From 1-14-2-50-31-20 sp964617555 (lineage in GTDB: Bacteria; Bacteroidota; Ignavibacteria; Ignavibacteriales; Melioribacteraceae), in contig CAZTYP010000066.1 of assembly GCA_964617555.1 (NCBI GenBank), positions 1 through 27,555 of the forward strand: a stretch of 27,555 nucleotides of DNA. Direction: 5' to 3'. A program made the position numbers and the translations under genes. Below are positions 16,197-25,321 of the stretch, piece by piece. How positions within the stretch are numbered: the first letter of the stretch is position 1; each line of letters begins with the position of its first letter. The notes below the pieces were generated by a model. The model was not told the DNA's origin. It saw nothing but the letters and a program-made list of their open reading frames with translations, and did no database searches.

Positions 16197-16281
16197 ACTC
16201 GGATTACCACAACAAAAATCCATTTCTAATAAATTTAAAAAATTTGTATTTTTTGAAAATCATTTAAAATTATTATGAGAA

Positions 16282-17178
16282 ATGCCTATGTACAATTCAA
16301 TAGTAATGGTTAAACAAGTGCCCGATACGGCAAACATTTCCGGCAAGGTAATGAAAGACGACGGGACTGTAAACAGAGCTAAACTGCCGGCTATTTTTAA
16401 TAACGAAGATAAAGAAGCCTTGGAACTTGCTTTGCAAGTTAAAGAAAAATACGGCGGAACCGTTACCGTAATTACAATGGGTCCCCCGAGAGCAGCCGAC
16501 ATTTTAAAAGATTCCCTCTATATGGGAGCTGACAAAGCATATCTTATAAGCGATAGAAAATTTGCGGGAGCCGATACACTTGCAACTTCTTATGTATTAA
16601 GCGAAGCAATTAAACACATCGGCAACTTTGATTTTGTTTTTGCAGGCAGACAAGCTATTGACGGAGATACCGCACAAGTTGGACCGCAAACGGCGGAAAA
16701 GTTAAATCTTTCTCAAGTTACTTACGTAGAAGAGATTGAAAAAGTAGAAGATAATGTTGCTCGCATCAAAAGAAAAATTGACGGCGGACAAGAAATTGTA
16801 GAAGCACAACTTCCGCTTCTTCTTACGGTAATTAAAGGTGGTCAGAAACCGCGTCCTTTCTCTGCCAAACGGGTAATGAAATATAAAAACGCCAAAACTC
16901 TTCTCGATCTGGAGAAAACGGCTAACGAAAATTCGTTACTAAACCTTGATGAATTAATTCAAGAATATAAAGACAACGATTTATATATTGAAACGCTCTC
17001 CGTTGCGGATATTCCGGGGATAGATGAAACAAGAATAGGTCTCCACGGCTCACCGACAAAAGTACATAAGGTGGAATCGGTTGTACTTTCGGGCGGCGAA
17101 GCAGTTACCGTAGAACCAACCAAAGAAGGCATTGGTGCTTTAATTGATGAATTGTTGAACGATCACATTTTAGGGTAA
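16282..17178 (+). CDS. etfB: Electron transfer flavoprotein beta subunit
   Basis: EtfB, 298 residues, which with EtfA forms the FAD- and AMP-binding heterodimer that accepts electrons from acyl-CoA dehydrogenases. Typical motifs are IVMVKQVPDT at the N-terminus, NNEDKEALELALQVKEKYGG, VTVITMGPPRAADILKDSLY with the loop for the adenine nucleotide, FVFAGRQAIDGDTAQVGPQT, and LPLLLTVIKGGQKPR. The C-terminal tail of about 80 residues beyond KRVMKYKNAK is longer than in short mitochondrial-type EtfB (about 255) and resembles the variant in anaerobes. ATG 16282 is used; a second Met two codons on (16288) is possible. It overlaps etfA by one base and opens the etfB-etfA-acd operon. Whether the pair takes part in bifurcation cannot be settled by eye. 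Confidence 0.95.
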   Translation: MPMYNSIVMVKQVPDTANISGKVMKDDGTVNRAKLPAIFNNEDKEALELALQVKEKYGGTVTVITMGPPRAADILKDSLYMGADKAYLISDRKFAGADTLATSYVLSEAIKHIGNFDFVFAGRQAIDGDTAQVGPQTAEKLNLSQVTYVEEIEKVEDNVARIKRKIDGGQEIVEAQLPLLLTVIKGGQKPRPFSAKRVMKYKNAKTLLDLEKTANENSLLNLDELIQEYKDNDLYIETLSVADIPGIDETRIGLHGSPTKVHKVESVVLSGGEAVTVEPTKEGIGALIDELLNDHILG

Positions 17179-18203
17179 TGAATATGGAAAATAAAACAAA
17201 TGAAGTTTGGGTTTTTGTTGAGCAACGGGACGGGAAAGCCGCCGATGTTTCGCTGGAACTTTTAAGTAAAGGACGAAAACTTGCCGACAAACTCAACGGA
17301 CCATTAAAAGCTATTGTGTTGGGAAACAATACAACCGAACTTGCAGAATTAACTTTCAAATACGGCGCCAACTCTGCAATTGTAATTGATCATCCCGCTT
17401 TGGAAAAATACAGACCTTTACCATACAGCAGAATGATTAGCAAATTGGTAAACGAACGAAAACCGCGTATCGTCCTTTTTGGAGCTACGGTTATTGGTCG
17501 CGGTCTTGCACCGCGTGTTGCTTCCAATACCGTAAGCGGTTTAACCGCCGATTGTACGGAACTGCAAATTGAGGATGTAACCTATCTTAAAAAAGAATAT
17601 AAAGATTTACTTCTCCAAATCCGTCCGGCATTTGGCGGAAATATTATTGCCACAATTATCACTCCAGATAATCCCGTTCAGATGGCAACCGTTCGAGAAG
17701 GAGTAATGGAAAAACACGAAATTGAAAATCCTAATCCCGTTAATATTGAAACCATTGAATATATTGAAGATGCTACCGATGACTTGGTTAAAATAGTTGA
17801 ACAATATCGTGAAGAAAGCAAAGTTAATCTTAAAACCGCTCCTATTATTGTTGCCGGAGGTTACGGACTAGGGAGCAAAGAGAACTTTAAACTTATTCAC
17901 GATTTAGCTGCAGCCGTCGGAGGCGAAGTTGGCGGAAGCCGTGCTGCTGTTGATGCCGGCTTTGTTGAGCACGAAAGACAAATCGGACAAACCGGCGTTA
18001 CGGTGCGTCCTAAATTGATTTTCTCAATCGGGATTTCCGGAGCAATTCAGCACAGAGCGGGAATGCAGGAATCCAATAAAATCATTGCCATAAACCCCGA
18101 CCCCGAAGCTCCTATTTTTGAAATTGCACATTACGGTATTGTAGGAAAAGCCGAAGAGATAATCCCAATTTTTATTGATTTATTCAAACACAAATTGAAG
18201 TAG
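17178..18203 (+). CDS. etfA: Electron transfer flavoprotein alpha subunit
   Basis: EtfA, 341 residues. The N-terminal alpha/beta domain (about 1-200) begins EVWVFVEQRDGKAADVSLEL and contains GATVIGRGLAPRVA and TGLTADCTEL-like segments (here VSGLTADCTEL). The C-terminal FAD-binding domain (about 215-341) shows APIIVAGGYGLGSKENFKLI, GGEVGGSRAAVDAGFVEHER, QIGQTGVTVRPKLIFSIGIS, GAIQHRAGMQESNKIIAINP and DPEAPIFEIAHYGIVG, matching the family closely. It receives electrons from dehydrogenases through EtfB and passes them on to the quinone pool or another acceptor. The start ATG overlaps the last base of the etfB stop; a second Met two codons later is an alternative. The next gene follows after eight bases. 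Confidence 0.97.
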   Translation: MNMENKTNEVWVFVEQRDGKAADVSLELLSKGRKLADKLNGPLKAIVLGNNTTELAELTFKYGANSAIVIDHPALEKYRPLPYSRMISKLVNERKPRIVLFGATVIGRGLAPRVASNTVSGLTADCTELQIEDVTYLKKEYKDLLLQIRPAFGGNIIATIITPDNPVQMATVREGVMEKHEIENPNPVNIETIEYIEDATDDLVKIVEQYREESKVNLKTAPIIVAGGYGLGSKENFKLIHDLAAAVGGEVGGSRAAVDAGFVEHERQIGQTGVTVRPKLIFSIGISGAIQHRAGMQESNKIIAINPDPEAPIFEIAHYGIVGKAEEIIPIFIDLFKHKLK

Positions 18204-18211
18204 AGGAACAA

Positions 18212-19933
18212 ATGCCAAATTTTTTCACAGATAATGAAGATATAAAATTTCATTTTAACAGATTTAACTTACGTGAAGTAGTTGAAATTGCAGAAGATAA
18301 TTTTGAATTGAGCAAAGAATTTGATTTTGCTCCCAAAGATTATGAAGACGCAATTACTAACTATGAAAAAGTACTGGAAATAATCGGCGATATTTCGGGG
18401 AACTCAATAGCCGAGCGTGCTGCAAGTGTAGACGAAGAAGGCGCACATCACGTAAACGGAAAAGTAATTTATGCAAAAGGCACACAAGAAAACTTAAAAG
18501 AACTGGCTCAAGCCGAAGTAAGAGGAATGATTTTGCCGTATAAATACGGGGGATTAAATATTCCTTTTACAATTTACGTTGCTGCAATTGAAATTGTTTC
18601 CCGGGCAGATGCCTCGTTAATGAACATTTTTGGATTACAAGATATTGGTGATACAATTAAAAAATTCGGAAACGAAGAACAGCATGCAAAATATTTACCT
18701 AAATTCTGTACCGGCGAACATACCGGAGCAATGGCACTAACCGAACCGGATGCCGGTTCGGATTTACAAGCCGTTAAACTCCATGCATATCAAGACGAAA
18801 ACGGTCAGTGGCGTCTAAAGGGCGTAAAACGCTTTATTACCAATGGCAACGGTGACGTGCTTCTTGTACTTGCAAGAACAGAACCGGGAACAAAAGACGG
18901 ACGCGGTTTAAGTATGCTTGCTTGCTATGCCGACGATACGGTTGTTGTCCGTAGAATTGAAAACAAACTCGGAATACACGGCTCTCCTACTTGTGAATTG
19001 CAATTTAACGATACACCTGCCGAGCTTATTGGCAAACGCCGTTTCGGTTTAATTAAATATACATTGGATTTGATGTTCCGTGCCCGAATGGGAGTATCTG
19101 CTCAAGCTGTCGGAATTTCACAGGCAGCATATGAAGAAGCTCTTAAATATGCAAAGGAACGTGAACAATTCGGTAAAGCTATTTACGACATTCCCGCAGT
19201 ACGCAATATGTTGTTGGATATGCGTGTTTTATTGGAAGTAAGCAGAACAATACTTTATGCTGCGGGAGAATCCGTTGATATTAAAGAAAAACTTGACGAA
19301 AAAATTGCGAAATTAAAAGCCGCCGGCGAGCCGTTTAAAGAGTATAACGACAGATTAAAAGAAGAGACAAAACGTGCAAACTTTTTAACTCCTATTTCAA
19401 AATATATTACAACGGAGGCAGCCAATAAAATCACTTACGATGCAATTCAAATACACGGCGGCACGGGATATATGAAAGAATTCCCTGTTGAACGTTTTGC
19501 CCGCGATGCCAGAATTACCAACATTTACGAAGGAACATCACAACTTCAAATTGTTGCGGCAATAGGTGGTGTTATTAATGATATATTAAAAGATGAGTTC
19601 GACGAAAAAGCCGCTAAAACATATTCCGGCGGTTTGGAGCGTTTAAACGGAATGTTGAAAGAAATTAGAACAATATTTTACGACAGTTTAAAATACGTTG
19701 TAGAAAAAGATGACGATACATTCCAAGATGTTGCCGCTAAAGATTTGGTTGAACTTTACAGTTATATTTTTGTAGGATATTTATTGCTTGAACAAGCAGA
19801 AGATAACGACAGAAAGAAATTTATTGCCAATCGTTATATTGTAGAATCTCTTGCCAATGCCAAGAAAAACGCTGAATCGATAAAGAATGAACTCTTTAAC
19901 GATTTACTACACGCCGACAAAATCCTTATCTGA
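18212..19933 (+). CDS. Acyl-CoA dehydrogenase family protein with extended C-terminus
   Basis: Acyl-CoA dehydrogenase of 573 residues, cytoplasmic, expected to oxidise an acyl-CoA and hand electrons to the adjacent EtfBA. FAD/substrate motifs: GAMALTEPDAGSDLQAVKLH, WRLKGVKRFITNGN, the SPTCELQFND strand, ERFARDARITNIYEGTSQLQ with likely catalytic Glu440 in YEGT, and IQIHGGTGYMKEFPVE. It is longer than the roughly 380 residues of short-chain enzymes: about 100 N-terminal residues before the catalytic core and about 120 C-terminal residues form an extra helical part, as in the etf-linked Bacteroidota proteins. GAGGAACAA precedes the ATG. Which acyl-CoA it uses is not visible; a reductive or bifurcating role is possible with a long-tail EtfB but unproven. 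The operon ends with a strong terminator. Confidence 0.93.
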   Translation: MPNFFTDNEDIKFHFNRFNLREVVEIAEDNFELSKEFDFAPKDYEDAITNYEKVLEIIGDISGNSIAERAASVDEEGAHHVNGKVIYAKGTQENLKELAQAEVRGMILPYKYGGLNIPFTIYVAAIEIVSRADASLMNIFGLQDIGDTIKKFGNEEQHAKYLPKFCTGEHTGAMALTEPDAGSDLQAVKLHAYQDENGQWRLKGVKRFITNGNGDVLLVLARTEPGTKDGRGLSMLACYADDTVVVRRIENKLGIHGSPTCELQFNDTPAELIGKRRFGLIKYTLDLMFRARMGVSAQAVGISQAAYEEALKYAKEREQFGKAIYDIPAVRNMLLDMRVLLEVSRTILYAAGESVDIKEKLDEKIAKLKAAGEPFKEYNDRLKEETKRANFLTPISKYITTEAANKITYDAIQIHGGTGYMKEFPVERFARDARITNIYEGTSQLQIVAAIGGVINDILKDEFDEKAAKTYSGGLERLNGMLKEIRTIFYDSLKYVVEKDDDTFQDVAAKDLVELYSYIFVGYLLLEQAEDNDRKKFIANRYIVESLANAKKNAESIKNELFNDLLHADKILI

Positions 19934-19937
19934 TAAA

Positions 19938-19976
19938 TTAAAGTCTGCATCTTAATCGATGCAGACTTTAACTTTT
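19938..19976 (+). terminator. Strong terminator of the etf-acd operon
   Basis: TTAAAGTCTGCATC at 19938-19951 pairs without mismatch with GATGCAGACTTTAA at 19958-19971 over a six-base loop, followed by CTTTTAC. It separates the metabolic operon from the signalling locus downstream. Confidence 0.9.
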
Positions 19977-20115
19977 ACTCTAACTCTTTTAAATAATTAG
20001 TTGTCATTTTTACGCGTAGTATTTTTTATTAATGAAATTAAAACATTTAATAAAATTAAAAAAATTACTATTTTGATATCTGAATGGCTAAAAACCCGAC
20101 TCCTTTTCCACAATT

Positions 20116-20144
20116 TTGACAAATTATAAATAACCGTTCAAAAT
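20116..20144 (+). promoter_or_regulatory. Weak promoter-like pair upstream of the solute-binding protein gene
   Basis: TTGACA at 20116-20121 is followed after 17 bases by CAAAAT at 20139-20144. This is a sigma-70-like layout with a poor -10. No TAnnTTTG was found in the gap. Confidence 0.3.
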
Positions 20145-20186
20145 AAAAGATCACGTAACATACTAACAGTTCAAAATTTTGTGAAC
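20136..20186 (+). repeat. Direct and inverted repeat upstream of the solute-binding protein gene
   Basis: GTTCAAAAT occurs at 20136-20144 and again at 20169-20177, exactly 33 bases apart (about three helical turns). The second copy begins an imperfect palindrome GTTCAAAATTTTGTGAAC at 20169-20186 with seven of nine pairs matching, ending 10 bases before the ATG. This could be an operator or just AT-rich chance. Confidence 0.4.
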
Positions 20187-20196
20187 ACAATTTATA

Positions 20197-21834
20197 ATGA
20201 TGAGTTACTTAACAAAAAAACTTAAAACAACTTTTCAAAAACTCGGGTATTGTTTTTTAATAATTTTCTCATTCTCATTTCAATTCTGTAATCAAAAACC
20301 GGAAACCGAATTTGACAAAAAAAACATCAAACGGGAAATTAATATTCTATTAAATAATCCCGTAGAAACTTTAGACCCGCCGGAAATTTTATATACAACG
20401 GACTGGCAAGTTGCGACCAATATATATGAGTCTCTTGTTGCATTTGATAAAAATGATAAAATTGTACCGGAACTAGCTGATTCCTTTTTCATTAGCGAAG
20501 ATAAACTTCAATATACTTTTTATCTAAGAAATGATGTTTATTTTCAAGATAGTCCTTGTTTTCCGAATGGGACGGGAAGAAGACTTACTTCATATGATAT
20601 CAAATATACATTTGAACGATTAGCAAATCCGCAGAATAATTTTCCTAATTGGCCAATGCTTAGTAAAGTAATTCAAGGGATTAATAAGTTTCATCATGGA
20701 AGCGAAGATTCAATTAGCGGAATTATTATTAAAGATTCTTTAACAATTTCGTTTGTTTTAACAAAACCGTTCAAGCCGTTTTTGAAAATATTAGCTTCGC
20801 CGAATTATTTTATTGTGCCGAATGAAGCCGTAGAATATTTCGGAACCGAATTTAAATATCATCCGGTCGGTACGGGTCCTTTTCGAATTTCCGAATTTAG
20901 AAAGTATAAAAAAGTTCAACTGGTTAAAAACGAAAATTATTATTTAATAGATAGCAACAATGTTAAACTTCCTTATATTGCTTCAATTTGTTATACCACA
21001 ATAAAAAAAACAGAAAATATTTTGGATAAGTTCATTAACAATTCAACAGATATAATAAAATTGGACAATAAAAATTTCCATAAAATTCAAAAGAGTAAAT
21101 TATTTAAAAGAAAATATAAAGCAATTGCGATAGATAAAGGTAACACGGTAAGGTTTTGGGGATTTAACTTCGGGAAAGAAAATAGTGTAAATAAACTTGT
21201 AAGACTTGCAATTGCAAAATCATTTAATCGGGATATAATTTTTAAGGAAAGCAGTATAAATAAACGTGCGGAATCGCTTGTGCCAAGCTATTTGTTAAAG
21301 AATAAAAAAATTGAATGGTACAAATTCAGAGACTCTGTTCCGAAATATAATTTCTCGAAAAAAATTAAAAATGATACAATAACAATATTATCGAATGTTG
21401 TTTATAATGATTTGCCCGAACTTGAAAAAGCCATAACCGGCATTGGTTTGCATTATAAAAGAATAATTAAGCCGGGCAATTATTACAGAAATATTAAAAA
21501 GATAAAACCGGATTTATTTAGAGTTAATATGTTGCCTTCTTATCCGGACCCGATTGAGTATTATTCCTTATTTTATTCTAAAAGCTCGGATGATGTTAAT
21601 CTGTGTAAGTTCCATAATAAAGAATATGATCGCATTTATGAAAAAATTTTATATGAATCGAGTGATTCTATTTTGTCGGATTATTATAATCAACTTGAAA
21701 ATATATTAAAACAAGAAATTGCCGCAATATACTTAAGTCATCAAGGAGCTACTTATTTTCTTTTGCCTAAGAATCTTAAAGGAATAAATTTTAAATACAT
21801 TCAAATGGATTTTAGAAAAGTATATTTTGAATAA
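20197..21834 (+). CDS. Oligopeptide-type (SBP_bac_5) solute-binding protein, probable sensor partner
   Basis: Extracytoplasmic solute-binding protein of 545 residues, family 5 (oligopeptide/nickel/dipeptide type). The N-terminus has a hydrophobic export segment ending at FSFSFQFCNQKP; Cys31 may be lipidated but FQF is a poor lipobox. Family hallmarks are NNPVETLDPPEILYTTDWQV, NIYESLVAFDKNDKIVPELA, LQYTFYLRNDVYFQDSP, SYDIKYTFERL, and HPVGTGPFRISEF. The length fits a complete two-lobed protein. There are no permease or ATPase genes beside it; instead the stop codon is directly followed by the start codon of a histidine kinase with no intervening base. I infer that it presents a ligand to the kinase rather than feeding a transporter. 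An orphan transport role with distant permeases is the alternative. Confidence 0.88.
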   Translation: MMSYLTKKLKTTFQKLGYCFLIIFSFSFQFCNQKPETEFDKKNIKREINILLNNPVETLDPPEILYTTDWQVATNIYESLVAFDKNDKIVPELADSFFISEDKLQYTFYLRNDVYFQDSPCFPNGTGRRLTSYDIKYTFERLANPQNNFPNWPMLSKVIQGINKFHHGSEDSISGIIIKDSLTISFVLTKPFKPFLKILASPNYFIVPNEAVEYFGTEFKYHPVGTGPFRISEFRKYKKVQLVKNENYYLIDSNNVKLPYIASICYTTIKKTENILDKFINNSTDIIKLDNKNFHKIQKSKLFKRKYKAIAIDKGNTVRFWGFNFGKENSVNKLVRLAIAKSFNRDIIFKESSINKRAESLVPSYLLKNKKIEWYKFRDSVPKYNFSKKIKNDTITILSNVVYNDLPELEKAITGIGLHYKRIIKPGNYYRNIKKIKPDLFRVNMLPSYPDPIEYYSLFYSKSSDDVNLCKFHNKEYDRIYEKILYESSDSILSDYYNQLENILKQEIAAIYLSHQGATYFLLPKNLKGINFKYIQMDFRKVYFE

Positions 21835-23628
21835 ATGATAAATGTAAAAAACAAACTTGCAACAAAGCTGCTTTTGTTTGTACTAACGGCTTCCTTAATC
21901 TTAATAGGCGGGAGTTTTACATATTTTTATTTTTCGGGCAAATCTTACATAACTTCTACTTCCATAAAAGAACTGAAAAATTATTCAAAAAGGTTCAACC
22001 AAACTGTCAACAATCAAATTGCAGCGTATTCTAATTTAATAATTTCCCTTCAATTAACCGTTAACCCGGAAACCGATATAAATGAAAAGTTAGTAAAGAA
22101 TGTAGAAAATATTTTAAGTACAAATTCAACGCTAATAAATAAAATCTATTTGGAATATGAAGATTCAACAAAGTCTATTGTCCTTTCTTCCGCAACCGTT
22201 TTATTCGGCGAACAAATTATAAATCGACATAAAATAAAAACGCATCAATTTGATTCTTTATACAATGCCGTTTCCGTAACAACCATAAACAATGGTGTTG
22301 AATTCGGTTATATAAAACATAATTATCAGCCCGATTATTATTTAAGGAAGAAAAACAAATTTTTTAATATCATAATCGAATTATCAAATTTATCATTTTA
22401 TGAAAATGTGTTAAACAAAATATATTATAACGATGAAATTGATTTTTGCATCAGCGATTTAAATAATACTATTATTTATTCAACAAATAAGTTTTGGATT
22501 AATCAAAAAGTCGGGAAGTATTTTAGAGGCAAAGAAGATAGAAACAATTTTTTTATTGATGAAGACAAAAAGATTATTTACGGAAAATGGTTTTCCGATA
22601 TTCTAGAGAATCGAATTATTATCAGCAGAAATTTTACATCGGCATACAACAGCTTTAGAACATTACTTAACAATATTCTAATCTATTCTATTGCAATTTA
22701 TATTCTAATAGTTATTTTCACAATTATTTATGCAAATAAAATTTCAAAATCACTTAATAAAGTTACGGCAATTGCAAAGCGAGTTGGAGAAGGTAATTTT
22801 GAAAATAAAATTGATATTAAACGCAATGATGAACTGGGTCTTTTAATTGATTCATTCAATAATATGATTGATGAATTAAAAATAAGTTATGATAAGCTAC
22901 ACTTAACAAACAAGGAACTAAAAGAAAAATTAGAAGAATTAACACAAACACGAATTGAACTCAGTGAAAAACAAAAGTTAGCATTTATCGGGGAAACAAT
23001 TTCAAAAATATCTCACGAAATACAAAATAAAATTAGCGGAGTAAGCGTTTGGGTACAAAATCTGGAAATGCAAGTTCCCAAAAATGAAAATATAACCCTT
23101 TATGTAACTGAAATAAAAAGCTCACTTAATTCTTTTATGGAAATGCTTAGGAATTTCAAGAAGTTTTACAGAAAGCCGTATTTGGAAAAACAAAAAATTG
23201 ATTTAATAAAAATTGTTGAAAATATTATTAACAGATACAACTCGGATACGGAAAATAAAGGGATTGAAATTGTTAACAATATTGAATGTACAAATTCAAC
23301 GGCAACACTTGATAAAAACTTAATAACGGAAGTTGTTGAAAATCTTTTTGTTAATGCAGTTTATTTTACACCCGAAAATTCCAAAATAGAAATCCGGATA
23401 AAGAATACAACTGAAAATATTATTTTAACAATTTGTGATGAAGGACCCGGAATTACCATAGAAAATTATGATAATATTTTTACTCCGTTTTTCACAACAA
23501 AATCTTCCGGCAGCGGTTTAGGTTTGGCAATTGTAAAAAATATTATTGAAGCTCACAACGGAACAATAGAAGTAATCAAAATTAACGGTAGAGGAGCTTG
23601 TTTCAAAATAACTTTACCAATCAATTAG
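21835..23628 (+). CDS. Membrane sensor histidine kinase
   Basis: Transmembrane histidine kinase of 597 residues. Order: membrane helix at about 8-33, an extracytoplasmic sensor region of about 240 residues (34-276, size compatible with a double Cache fold), second helix at about 279-300 (ILIYSIAIYILIVIFTIIYA), HAMP linker (about 301-352, KVTAIAKRVGEGNFENKIDI), coiled coil (about 352-385), dimerisation/phosphoacceptor helix with His394 in KISHEIQNKISG, and a catalytic ATPase domain with N507 (ENLFVNAVYF), ICDEGPGI (G1) and FFTTKSSGSGLGLAIVKNII (F and G2 boxes). All ATP-binding elements look intact. The H-box has QNKI where NtrB-like partners usually have RNPL. Start ATG touches the stop of the solute-binding gene, and the regulator follows 15 bases later, so the three should be co-expressed. 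Confidence 0.93.
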   Translation: MINVKNKLATKLLLFVLTASLILIGGSFTYFYFSGKSYITSTSIKELKNYSKRFNQTVNNQIAAYSNLIISLQLTVNPETDINEKLVKNVENILSTNSTLINKIYLEYEDSTKSIVLSSATVLFGEQIINRHKIKTHQFDSLYNAVSVTTINNGVEFGYIKHNYQPDYYLRKKNKFFNIIIELSNLSFYENVLNKIYYNDEIDFCISDLNNTIIYSTNKFWINQKVGKYFRGKEDRNNFFIDEDKKIIYGKWFSDILENRIIISRNFTSAYNSFRTLLNNILIYSIAIYILIVIFTIIYANKISKSLNKVTAIAKRVGEGNFENKIDIKRNDELGLLIDSFNNMIDELKISYDKLHLTNKELKEKLEELTQTRIELSEKQKLAFIGETISKISHEIQNKISGVSVWVQNLEMQVPKNENITLYVTEIKSSLNSFMEMLRNFKKFYRKPYLEKQKIDLIKIVENIINRYNSDTENKGIEIVNNIECTNSTATLDKNLITEVVENLFVNAVYFTPENSKIEIRIKNTTENIILTICDEGPGITIENYDNIFTPFFTTKSSGSGLGLAIVKNIIEAHNGTIEVIKINGRGACFKITLPIN

Positions 23629-23643
23629 AAAAGGAAAGCTAAA

Positions 23644-25005
23644 ATGAAAATTCTAGTGGTTGACGATGACGAAAGTTTGAACAGAGGAATTTGTAGTTTC
23701 TTAAAATCAAAAAATATTAAAACGGATTCTGCATTCGACGGAAAGAAAGCTGCGGAACTGACTAAAGTAAATAATTACGATTTAATTTTATCCGATTTAC
23801 AAATGCCGGAAATGGACGGTTTGGAATTGTTAGAATACATAAAAACAAATAAAAGCAATATACCTATAATAATCATGACGGCTTTTGCATCAATAGAAAG
23901 TGCAGTTGAAGCGATGCAAAAAGGGGCGGAAGATTATTTAACCAAACCGGTTAACTTAAATGAACTATCGGTTAAGATTGATAAAGTAGTAAGAACCAAA
24001 AAACTTGAAGAAGAAAACAGAAAACTTAAAAAGAAAGTAAATTTTTATGAACTTCCCGAAATTATCGGAAAGAGCGAACCGATAATTCAACTGAAAGAAT
24101 TACTTAAAAGAATATCAAACGATTCAAGTGTTCCGGTTTATATTTTCGGTGAAAGCGGAACCGGTAAAGAATTGGTTGCACGCAACATTCATTTTATGTC
24201 GGATAGAAAAGAAAAACCGTTTATGCCGATTAACTGCGCGGCACTTTCCGATGAATTGTTGGAAAGCGAATTATTCGGTTATGTAAAAGGAGCATTTACC
24301 GGAGCTTTAACAAATAAAAAAGGACTTCTTGAAAGCAGTAACGGAGGAACGATTTTTTTGGACGAAATAAGTGAAATGTCGCCAAGAGTTCAAGCAAAAT
24401 TATTACGCATTCTCCAAGACGGAATTGTACAACCAATCGGTTCCAATGAAACGAAAACCGTTGATATTCGGTTTATAAGTGCATCTAACCAAAGACTTGC
24501 CGATTTGGTTGAGCAAAAAAAGTTTAGAGAAGATTTGTTTTACAGACTAAATGTAATTGAAGTTGAAGTTCCGCCATTAGCAGCAAGAAGAGATGATATA
24601 CCGATTTTAATCAATCATTTTTTACAGAAGTATAATAATCCCGGTTTAACTTTTAGCGATGAAGCACTAAGCAGTTTAAGCAATTTTAATTGGCCCGGAA
24701 ATATTAGAGAATTGGAAAACCTTATAAGAATGTTACTTGTTACAAATAGAAATAATGTGATAACTAAAGAATTATTACCGGATAAAATTACTTCGCAAAA
24801 TAAAATAACAATTGATAAATCTAATTTTGAATATGATGATTACAAAACCGCTTACAATAATGTTGTAATTAATTTCGACAAATCCTTTTTGGAATATCAT
24901 CTAAAAAAGAATGGTTATAATATTTCAAAAACAGCGGAATCTATAAATCTTTCAAGAGTATCACTTCATAAAAAAATTTTGGAGTATGGAATAAAAACGA
25001 GTTGA
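23644..25005 (+). CDS. NtrC-family sigma-54-dependent response regulator
   Basis: Transcription activator of 453 residues. Receiver domain (1-115) with acidic Asp7-Asp9, phospho-acceptor Asp51 (LILSDLQMPEMDG), Thr79 and Lys101 (DYLTKPV). AAA+ central domain (about 139-365) with Walker A GESGTGKE at 169-176, the sigma-54 contact loop GAFTGA at 216-221, Walker B GGTIFLDEI, and FREDLFYRLNV. Fis-type helix-turn-helix at about 411-447 (EYHLKKNGYNISKTAESINL then SRVSLHKKILEYGI). All parts needed to activate sigma-54 RNA polymerase are present. AAGGAAAGC lies just before the ATG. It is presumably phosphorylated by the upstream kinase. A weak terminator follows, and a candidate sigma-54 promoter lies in the gap downstream, so the next gene cluster is a plausible target. 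Confidence 0.96.
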   Translation: MKILVVDDDESLNRGICSFLKSKNIKTDSAFDGKKAAELTKVNNYDLILSDLQMPEMDGLELLEYIKTNKSNIPIIIMTAFASIESAVEAMQKGAEDYLTKPVNLNELSVKIDKVVRTKKLEEENRKLKKKVNFYELPEIIGKSEPIIQLKELLKRISNDSSVPVYIFGESGTGKELVARNIHFMSDRKEKPFMPINCAALSDELLESELFGYVKGAFTGALTNKKGLLESSNGGTIFLDEISEMSPRVQAKLLRILQDGIVQPIGSNETKTVDIRFISASNQRLADLVEQKKFREDLFYRLNVIEVEVPPLAARRDDIPILINHFLQKYNNPGLTFSDEALSSLSNFNWPGNIRELENLIRMLLVTNRNNVITKELLPDKITSQNKITIDKSNFEYDDYKTAYNNVVINFDKSFLEYHLKKNGYNISKTAESINLSRVSLHKKILEYGIKTS

Positions 25006-25027
25006 ATGAGTTTTAATATAATTATCT

Positions 25028-25048
25028 ATCAATACAATTGATTTTTTT
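25028..25048 (+). terminator. Probable terminator of the solute-binding/kinase/regulator operon
   Basis: ATCAAT at 25028-25033 pairs with ATTGAT at 25037-25042 over a three-base loop, directly followed by a T-run to 25048. The stem is short and AT-rich, but position and tail fit. Confidence 0.5.
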
Positions 25049-25098
25049 CTTAGAGAAAATTACATCTAAATCATAATAATTTCCCTTTCGTTTTTGCC

Positions 25099-25200
25099 TT
25101 CCGCTAATTCATTTTTCATTATAATTTATTATGTGATTTTATATTCAACATTCCGCTTAATTAGTTTAAATTAAAAATATCAACTATTTAGCAATTCCGC
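25099..25200 (+). repeat. Three spaced TTCCGC motifs in the regulatory gap
   Basis: TTCCGC appears at 25099-25104, 25151-25156 and 25195-25200, spaced by 52 and 44 bases, close to five and four helical turns. The first two share TTCCGC, T and then AATT. In an AT-rich gap of 350 bases three GC-containing hexamers on one strand are noticeable. They could be activator-binding sites for the NtrC-type regulator upstream. The rest of 25049-25300 is AT-rich with no gene visible. Confidence 0.4.
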
Positions 25201-25305
25201 AGAACTGTAAATTATGCTTAACACTTTCTGTTAATCTACATTTACATATATATAAATACAAACCTCTTTTGTTTCGTTTTCTCTCTAAAAACCAACTTCA
25301 AATTT

Positions 25306-25321
25306 CGGTATGGGAATTGTA
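25306..25321 (+). promoter_or_regulatory. Candidate sigma-54 promoter (-24/-12)
   Basis: The segment CGGTATGGGAATTGTA resembles the consensus TGGCAYRN4TTGCW, with GG at 25307-25308 and, ten bases on, GT at 25319-25320 instead of GC. The TTG before it is kept. The start of transcription would fall near 25331, about 25 bases before the next ATG. The GC to GT change at -12 lowers confidence. Confidence 0.35.

Noticed and set aside
25201..25262. Alternating TA tract (near ACATATATATAAATAC) as a functional element
   Set aside because: Short AT repeats are expected in a gap of this composition; no symmetry or link to a promoter element was found.
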